From contig NZ_FWPT01000002.1 in assembly GCF_900174585.1 (NCBI RefSeq), positions 186,001 through 250,000 on the forward strand: a stretch of 64,000 nucleotides of DNA. The letters are read 5' to 3'. How positions within the stretch are numbered: the stretch's first letter is position 1; the number at the start of each line of letters is the position of its first letter. The DNA comes from Parendozoicomonas haliclonae. Its GTDB lineage: Bacteria; Pseudomonadota; Gammaproteobacteria; Pseudomonadales; Endozoicomonadaceae. Below are positions 38,901 to 47,900 of the stretch, piece by piece. Made by a program: the position numbers and the translations under genes. A model generated the notes under the pieces. The model saw only the letters and a program-made list of their open reading frames with translations. It was not told the DNA's origin and searched no databases.

Positions 38901-41900
38901 AACCCCTGTACCGGTTATTGGCGCCCCTGCCCCCCGGGAAACAATACAGGTCCGTATCTTATGTTGTTCCGCAAGAACACTGATCTCAGTTGCCATGGCA
39001 AAGAGTGCGTTACGCAACGCCATTGCCACACCTAAAAGCTCACTCCCATAGCTTTGTTCATCGGGGATAAAGTAAATAAACGTCTGATGATCATTATCAA
39101 CCTTGGGCAGCCCATGGTTTGAGTTCCAAACCTCCACTGTTTGACCGACTTTCCCCAACACCTGCTCTAATGCTTCTGAAGAATCTGATGGTGCGTACAA
39201 CCAGTAGCGCTGGCTGCTCGAAGAGAGATACGGAGGACGGTCAGTAAGATCGCTTTTATCCTGAAGCCCTCGGCGCGCCATAATAACGGCCTGGCCGGAT
39301 TCCCCATGCCCTGCCGGTAGACAGCTATCAACCGGCAGGGTCTGAACAGCATCAAAGCCAGCCTGTTCCAGCGCAGATTGCCACTGTTGGGCAGACAGTA
39401 TCGGGCTGTCATCTGGCAACCCCTCATCCTGATAACCGTCCCAGCCCTCGAACAGACCAAACACTGTCTCCACCCAGGGTATCCGGCACATGGTTTCCAA
39501 AAAAAGGAGGACACCATTAGGACGCAATAGCTGCCGAAGCCCCAGCAAGGTAGCGTGTAAATCGGTAGCGGTATGCAGCGCGTTAGCCGCAATAAGAATA
39601 TCCATACCACCTTTAAGATCAGAATGATTCTCCTGCTGGTCGGACGGCTGGTTCAGGTCGTAAACAGCTGCGTCGACAAATCCGCTGGCCTGAAACTGCT
39701 TGCGGGCGCTATCGACCAGAAACGGACTGACGTCGGTCATCGTATATCTGATGCCGTCAGGAGGCAGCACAGGCAACAGAGCCTGGGTAAGTCCGCCGGT
39801 TCCTGCCCCCACCTCCATAACCTGCAACTTTCGCCCACGCCCCAGGTTATCAACCAGCGTCACCATCACCCGACGAACCAGGCTGTTACCAGCAATAGCG
39901 GCAGGCGTATCCCGGTAAAGAGCAGTCAAGGCGTCACGGAAACGTGAATGGTTAAACAGATCGGAAATCTCACGCTTCCCGGTCAGTAAATCCGGCAACG
40001 CCTCCCCCACGGTTTCCAGCAGGGTGACAGCCGGACCGGGTGGCAGTTCAGCGGATTTATATCCCTCATCAGACAAGACAAACTTGCGGTACTGTTCCAC
40101 AAGGCGATGGTAACGAGGCACCACAGCGACCTCTGCCAGGAACTCAGCCACATCCCATTCATTGGATGTCGCGACCTTGGGAAACAAGCTGACCAGCGCC
40201 TGTTTGACGATAGACCTGGCCATCGACGTCAGTTGATTCTGTGAAACATCCTTCGGCCAATCATGATAAGCCGGTCCAAAACAGAGATCGGGATTTCCCT
40301 TCAGGGAGGCAAACAGCCCGGATAATGCCTCCGTGTGTGGGAGAACATCGAGACTGCGTTCTTGTTCATCAAGGGGCTTATTGACAGTGTCCAGCTGCCA
40401 ACAAGGTTTGCCCGCATGGTCAGCGCCCTGAATCCGGAACAAAGCACGACCTATCGCACCAATAGCCAAACCCTGGCTATCGCGGATATCTATTCTGCAG
40501 CTGGCTGATCGGGTGGTTGTTTCAAGAAGAGTGACCCATACCCAGACTTCAGTCGTGGTAGCCGCTTCCAACCGGAGTTCATCAAACGCAGCGGGAACAA
40601 TCGCATGCTCCGGAATGGCTGAGCCATCCTTCTGTTGCATTGCCTTATTAATTAACAATGCGCCGGCATGGAGGCAGCCATCCACCAGCAAGGGATGCAG
40701 TACACGCTGACTGCCTTCTATAGGCATAGATTGATCAAGAGCAACTCTGGCAACAGCGACCGGAAGCCCGCCCTCGGAGGTATGCCAGAGCTGTCGTACA
40801 GTATGAAAGGCAGAGCCAAACTTGATGCCGCTATCGGCCAGCATCTGATAAAGGTCCGCAAGCTCCTGTTCTTCTGCCTCCCTGCTGAGATGGCTGACCA
40901 TCTCTCTCAGGTTAACCGGCGATGGCAACGTAGAAGCCTGTGAACCTGTATCACTACACCCGCCATGACCGCTGGCAAGATGGACAACATCCGCGCCCCC
41001 AGTTTGATTCACGGATCGCGCGGTGATCCGGATTGCCTGTTGTTCCTTCTGTACCGCGATCTCCCACACATCATCGGCACCCAGCATCAGTGGCTGCTGC
41101 AGGGTCAGATCATTGAGACAACCGGGTTGATCACTGTACTCAAAGTAGGCTGCCAGCAATAACGTACCGGGAACAATAATCTGGTCGTTGACCTTGTGAT
41201 CAGCCAACCAGGGATATCGCGTCATTGAGAGTGTTTGCCAGAGAAACGTTGTCGTCTTCTGTGATGCTGGCTGCTGAGAACCATAAGGTTGAAACCAGCA
41301 GGAAATTCGCTGAAATGGTACCGCTTCCGTATTGAATACTTGGGCGGCTACTGGCTGGTGAGGTTCTTCCACAATCAGGTGGACATTGGTACCGATCAAT
41401 CCAAACGAGCTGACCCCGGCACGTCGCCGATGCCCCGGTCGTCGAGGCCAGGGCCGCCCCTGACACAACACCTCAAGACGAGTACTTTCCCAGGGGATAT
41501 GAGGGTTACGCTCTTCGGCATGAAGACTGGCAGGCAGATGTTCATGCTGCATCGCCAGAACAACCTTCATTAAACCCAGAATACCGGCTGCCGCCTGGGT
41601 ATGCCCCAGATTGCTTTTCGCGGAGCCCAACAACAGTGGCTCGTGACGTTCAGCAAAGATTTCCGCCAGTGCTCCAGCTTCAATGCTGTCACCAAGGGGT
41701 GTCCCGGTCCCATGGGTTTCCAGATAGTCCAGCCCATTCACATCACAACTGCAGCGTTCAAGCGCTGATCGCACCAAAGCCTGCTGTGAGGGACCATTCG
41801 GAGCGGTCAGTTGCTGACTCCGACCATCCTGATTCACCGCCCCTCCGCGAATTATGGCGAGAATCGGATCACCATCGTTCAGGGCATCCTGATAGCGTTT

Positions 41901-44900
41901 AAGCAGTACAACACCACAACCTTCCCCCCAACCGACGCCGTTAGCTCCGGCCCCAAAACTGCGGCATATTCCATCAGGGGACATCCCCTCAAGACGACTG
42001 AATTCCAGATAAAGCAGCGGAGTCAGCATCAGGCTGACCCCTCCCGCCAAAGCCATATCGCAATCGTGATTCAACAAGCCTTTACAGGCGGCATCCACAG
42101 CAGCCAGAGAAGAAGAACACGCCGTATCAATGGTCAATGCCGGACCGCGCAGCCCCAGGCAATAGGAGATACGTCCCGATGTCGCAGCTGCCGCCGTCCC
42201 GGTGCCGGTCAAACCGGTGTGCTGGGCCGGTGCCGTACTTTGCAGGGACTGGTACTCATACGACATTTGCCCCATATAAACACCGGTCAGGCTATTGTTA
42301 AGCTGATCCCGGGTATAACCGGCATTCGCACAGGCCTGCCAGCTACATTCCAGTGCTATACGCTGCTGGGGGTCCATAACATTAGCTTCATGAACCGGGA
42401 TACCAAAAAAGGCCGGATCAAACAGGTCGATGCCATCAATAAAGAAACCGGTTCGGCACGTTATGGTTCCGGGGATACCCGGATCCTGCACATATAAAGC
42501 CTCCGCATCCCAGCGGGAATCCGGTACCGGCGTAACCGGGCAGGCTTCCCCGTCCAATAAGGCCCATAACTGTTCCGGTGTCTCCACATCTCCGGGAAAA
42601 CGGCAGCCCATACCGATAATGGCAATCGCAGTCTCTGGCACCGGCTCCTCAGTAGACGGCTGTTCCTCGATAGGTGACGTTGTGACCGCCTCAACATTCT
42701 CCCGTTGTGGTGGCGTATAGTCAGGTAGCAAATAGCCAGTCATAGCTTCCAGAGAGGGGTAGTCAAACAGCAGCGTGGCCGGGAGCTGGCGCTGGAAGTG
42801 GGGTTGCAGGCTTCTCCGCAGCTCAAGAGCGGTAATCGAATCAAAGCCCTGTGCGGTTAAGGGTTCCTGCCGGTCCATTTCTTCTGCAGGCAGCTTGAGG
42901 ATTTCCGCCACCGCATTACAAATCAGCTGTTGCAGACTCTCCCGTTTATCACCTGATTGAGGCTCTGCTTCTGGTTTGGGTTTGCCTTGTGGCCAGGGTG
43001 TATCTGATTTGGTCGATACCTGGCTGGCATTCTCCCCTGCCTGGAAACACGTACGGAACGCGGAGAACAGTGGTTGGTGCGGGCAGTGCTGGTGATAAAA
43101 TGCCGCCAGTTTTTGAGGATCATAGTGTAACAGTACCCGCTCACCGCTCTCGCTCTTATCACCACAAAGAAGAGTCGCCAGAGCATCCAGAGTTTGTTCC
43201 CGTGAGCTATCCGCAATCCCCATGGCGTTCTGGCGATTTTGGGTCTGGCTATCGCGACTGGCAATATGGGATGTTTTCCCGACGGGCCCAAGACACAGAC
43301 TGGCTGCCGGCAAGCCACGGCCGCGACGATGGCTGACCAGCGTATCCATAAATACATTGGCAGCACTATAGTTGCCCTGCCCGGGCATACCCAGCAACCA
43401 GGTTGCAGAAGACAGCACCACGAAGAATGTTAAGGGTTTGTCTTTGGTCAATTTGTGCAGATGCCATGCCCCGGCCGCTTTTGCGGCATGCACCCGCTCA
43501 AACCGCTCAACACTCTGGTTCAGAAGAATGCCATCATCGAGAGCACCTGCCCCATGGATAACCCCTAGCAGCGGGCCATGCTCCTGCTCCATAAACGTCA
43601 GTAGCCGTTCAAGGCTGGTGCGGTCACTGATATCGGCCTGCCGAGGGATAACGCGCACACCTTTGCCAGACAACCTGTCAATCAACGCCTGAGCCTCAGA
43701 GCGGGGCGCGTTGCGATTCACCGTTACCAGAGTACCGGCTCCCCAATCGGCCATCCGTTCCAGTATGCTGAGCCCAAGATCGCCCAATCCACCCGTGACC
43801 AGATAAAAGCCGTTTTTATGTAATTGCGGTACCGGCTCTGGTGGAGCGGATCCGTCCTGTTCAGCCATCCGGAGGCCATAGCACTGCTGCCCGCGCCAAA
43901 GCCAATGGGTTTCCGGTGCCTTATCCTTGATGGCGGCACGGAAGAGGGTCAGCACCTGTTGTTCAACGGGGGCAAGGGAGGCATTCGGGGTACGGGTGTC
44001 AAGATCCCCCAGATAGCAGCACAACTCTGGATGCTCCCGCGCCATAACCGAGCCAATGCCCCAGAACAGGGATTGCCCCGGATAAGGAATCTCACCAGCA
44101 CTGTCGTCTGCCAGTCTCTCTTCAGGAATGACCCAGTTATTGCAGGTCAGTAACCAGAGTGTCGGAGGCTGTACAGATTCATAAAGGGTTTCGAGAAGGT
44201 GGGGCAAAAACGGAACAAAGCGTGAGAGAACATTATCGGCAGGAGCCAGTAAGAGAATGTGGGGCGCGCTATCCTGATGACCATTATCTTCAACAAGCCA
44301 CTGCCGCAACCTGGATTTCCCGTCTTCCCCGGTAAGCGCCAACTCCCCCAAATCAAATGACGTGCAGGGGATACCGGTCTTTTGGAAAGACTCAACAATA
44401 CGTTGTCGGGTAATGGAGTTACCCGCCTGTTGACGACTATCGCCGATTACCACTACACGGCAATGGCTATCAACACTCTCATTCCGGGTATGTACAGATG
44501 GTATCGACAAAGGCTGCCAGACCAGTGACCAGAGGTCTGACAAAGAAGGCCTGGCATTAAATGCAGCATCCGTCGCCTGTCGTGCAGTGATGCCCTCCAT
44601 AGCCAGCCAGCAGTGTCCGGCAGGATCATAGAATTGCAGTTGGGCGTTCATACCCTCAACAGAGCCATCATCTTTCAGGGCGTAGCTCAGCCGCTGGTAA
44701 TTGCAGAAGCCACCATCACACGACTGTACTTCCGACAAACATTTATTTTGCGCCGGGATACAAACCTGAAGCCGCTCTACGGAAAAGGGCACCAGAGCCC
44801 GTTGCTCAACACTGGGCAGGCAGAGCTGGCCACAACTGAACAGGTTATCAATCAATGCACTGTCAACAGGGGTATGCTCTTCCCCCGCATTCTGCGGTCT

Positions 44901-47900
44901 GGCCATTTCCACCAGACAACTATCAGCTTTTTCCTGCCAGCCCTGACGGTACCAAAACCAGTCCGCCCCCCAGTTCACCCCCTGCCTTTTTAGCCGGTAA
45001 GCCAGCTCGTTCTTCGGTAACGGGTTGCCTTGGCTTGCTTTGAGTGCATCGTTATCTATCGACGGCAAAGGCTCTTTATTCGCCAGAATCCTCCCTCGAC
45101 AGAACACCCCACCAGCATCATTTTCAACCGAGAATCGCCACTGTTCGCCTTCGGACTTAAGATGAAGCATGACCTGATGACGGCTGCTGTCATCAGGCAA
45201 CAACAATGGATGGTCAAACTCTATAGCTTCCAGTGCAAAGCTGTTCTGCCCACTGACACGGGAGAAAAGTGCAATGGTCTGGGCAATATACCAGGCACCC
45301 GGAACAACCACCTGATCGCCAACTCTGTGTTGATAGATAAGAGGCGTCGTCTGCTTATCCAGCTGGCGGACTTCTTGTATCGGTTGAACGTGTTGGATGT
45401 TTGGGACTTGTTGAACAACAGTCTGAGGACGTAGAGCACTATAGTATTTACGTTGGAACGGATAGAGCGGCAGATTCATAAAACGTGCAGCCCCCTCTCC
45501 CAGCACCCCGCTCCAGTCAGGTTCCCCCCCCTGCTCAACCCACTGTACAAACCCCTGCCACAGTTGTGATCCGCGCCCCTGCTCCGGGACATTTCCATCA
45601 AGACAGGCCAGTGCGTTGAAATCACTGCCGACAATAGTTCTGACCAGGTTAATCAGCACCGGTTTGGGGCCCATTTCCACCCACAACCGTGTCTTTTGTG
45701 CTTCCGATTCCTTACCCGCGAGTAACGTTTTTACACTGTCGTAGAAACGTACCGAGGACAGGATATGGCGCACCCAGTAATCAATTGAGGCCATCTCCGC
45801 ATCAGCTTGCTCACCGGTAACATTGCAGATCAATGGCCAGCGAGGCTGAGAGAACTGTATTCCACCAATATGTTCCCGAAACCTGGCTGTCATGGGTTCC
45901 ATCAGTGGCGAATGAAAGGCATGGGATACCATCAGCGGGATGTAATCGATGCCTCCGGACTCGAGTGTATTCTGAAGTTGAGCCAAACCCGACAGGGAGC
46001 CGGAAACGACAGTCTGCTGCGGCCCATTAACTGCTGCGATCACAACATCAGGCACAGACAACAGCGGCAAAATATCCGCTTCTGCGGCCATAACCGAAAC
46101 CATACCGCCCTGCCGTGGCCCCTCAACCGGAAGCTCCTGCATCAATTGCCCGCGAGCGGTGATCAGAGTGATAGCATCCTCAAGACTGAACAATCCCGCT
46201 ACACAGGCCGCGGTAATTTCTCCCACACTGTGACCCAGCAAAACATCCGGTTTCATACCCCAGACCAGCCATTGCTGCGCCAGAGCATACTCCAGCGCAA
46301 ACAACGCCGGTTGCGTATAACGGGTCTGATTCAACAGCCCACTATGTTCATCCGAAAAGAGCAGATCGGTGAGTGGTAGAGTGAAATGGGGCGCTAAAAG
46401 CTGAGCGCATTGATCAATGGCCTGCGTGAATGCTGACTCCCGGCCATAGAGGCTTTGCCCCATCCCGGTATACTGCGAGCCCTGCCCGGTAAACAGCCAT
46501 ACAATTTCAGGATCATCCGTTTGCTCAACGGCCTGCCTCTGATTTGCAGTAAGCTCTGTAGAGAGTTCAGGCCAGCTGTTGGCAGTAATAACACGACGGC
46601 ACTTAAGCAAGGCCCGGGTCTGGGCCAGATTCCAGCACAGATCCCTCAGGGTAAACCGAGCGTGTATGCCAATATCTCCGGCAAGTGTCGCATACTGCTG
46701 GAGCAAATCTTTCAAGGCATTCTGGGAGCGCGCCGAAAAAATCAGCGGCCATGGCCGTTCATCATCCTTTCCACCAGCCTGAAGTTCCTCAGAAGCCTGC
46801 GCGGATTCCAGAATAATATGGGCATTGGTACCGCTCATGCCAAAGGAGCTCACCCCGGTCCGGGCTGGTTGCGGTAACGGCTGGCTAACTGTTGGTACCT
46901 GCAACCCGTCCTTCCAGTCGATACGCTGACTCAAAGGCTGGCAGTGAATCTGCCCGGGAATACGCTGATTACGGAACATCACCAGCACTTTCAGGACTCC
47001 GGCCAGACCTGCGCCCGCTTCCAAGTGCCCAAGATTGGCTTTCACCGTCCCCAGCCACAAGGGGGACTGGATATCTCGCCCTTCACCGTACACGGTCTGA
47101 AGGGCTGAGGCTTCAATCGGATCCCCCAATGCCGTACCAGTACCATGGGCCTCGATATAATGAATATCAGCCGGCGACAAACCGGAATTAACCAGAGCCT
47201 CCCGGCACACCAGCTCCTGTGCCTCCGCACAGGGGACGGTCAAACCATTGCTGCGTCCGTCATGGTTGATCGCACTGCCACGTATCATTGCCAACATCGG
47301 GGTCAATATTGGATGATCACTGCGAACAAGATCGGCCCGACGCAGAACGACAACAGCACAGCCTTCTCCACGCCCATAGCCATCAGCGTTCTCGGCAAAC
47401 GCTTTGCAGAGTCCGTCCGGTGCGATAGTCCGGGCATGGGTCAGGGTGACAAAGTGATCCGGGTTAAACATTAACTGCACACCCGCCACCAGCGCCTGGT
47501 CACACTCCCCACCGCGCAACGCCTGCACCGCCAGATGAAGCGCTACCAAGGATGACGAGCAGGCGGTTTCGACCGTCAAGCTTGGCCCCTGCAGACCAAG
47601 GTGCCAAGAGAGCCGGCCGGCGGAAAAGCTTTGCTGGCTTCCGGTCAGATCATAGGTGTCCTGTACCGAATGGTTGACAGCATTCTCAGCGACCAGCCGC
47701 TCATGGTAATCACTGGAGCCAATGCCGATATACACCCCGGTTCGTGTGCCTTCCAGATGGTCTGGGGAGAGGCCCGCATGTTCCAGCGCATGCCAGCACT
47801 GCTCCAGCAGCAACCTCTGCATGGGGTCCAATTTCTCGGCTTCCCGAGGGGAAATCCCGAAAAAGGCGGCGTCAAACATTTCCGGATTTTCAATAAAGGA

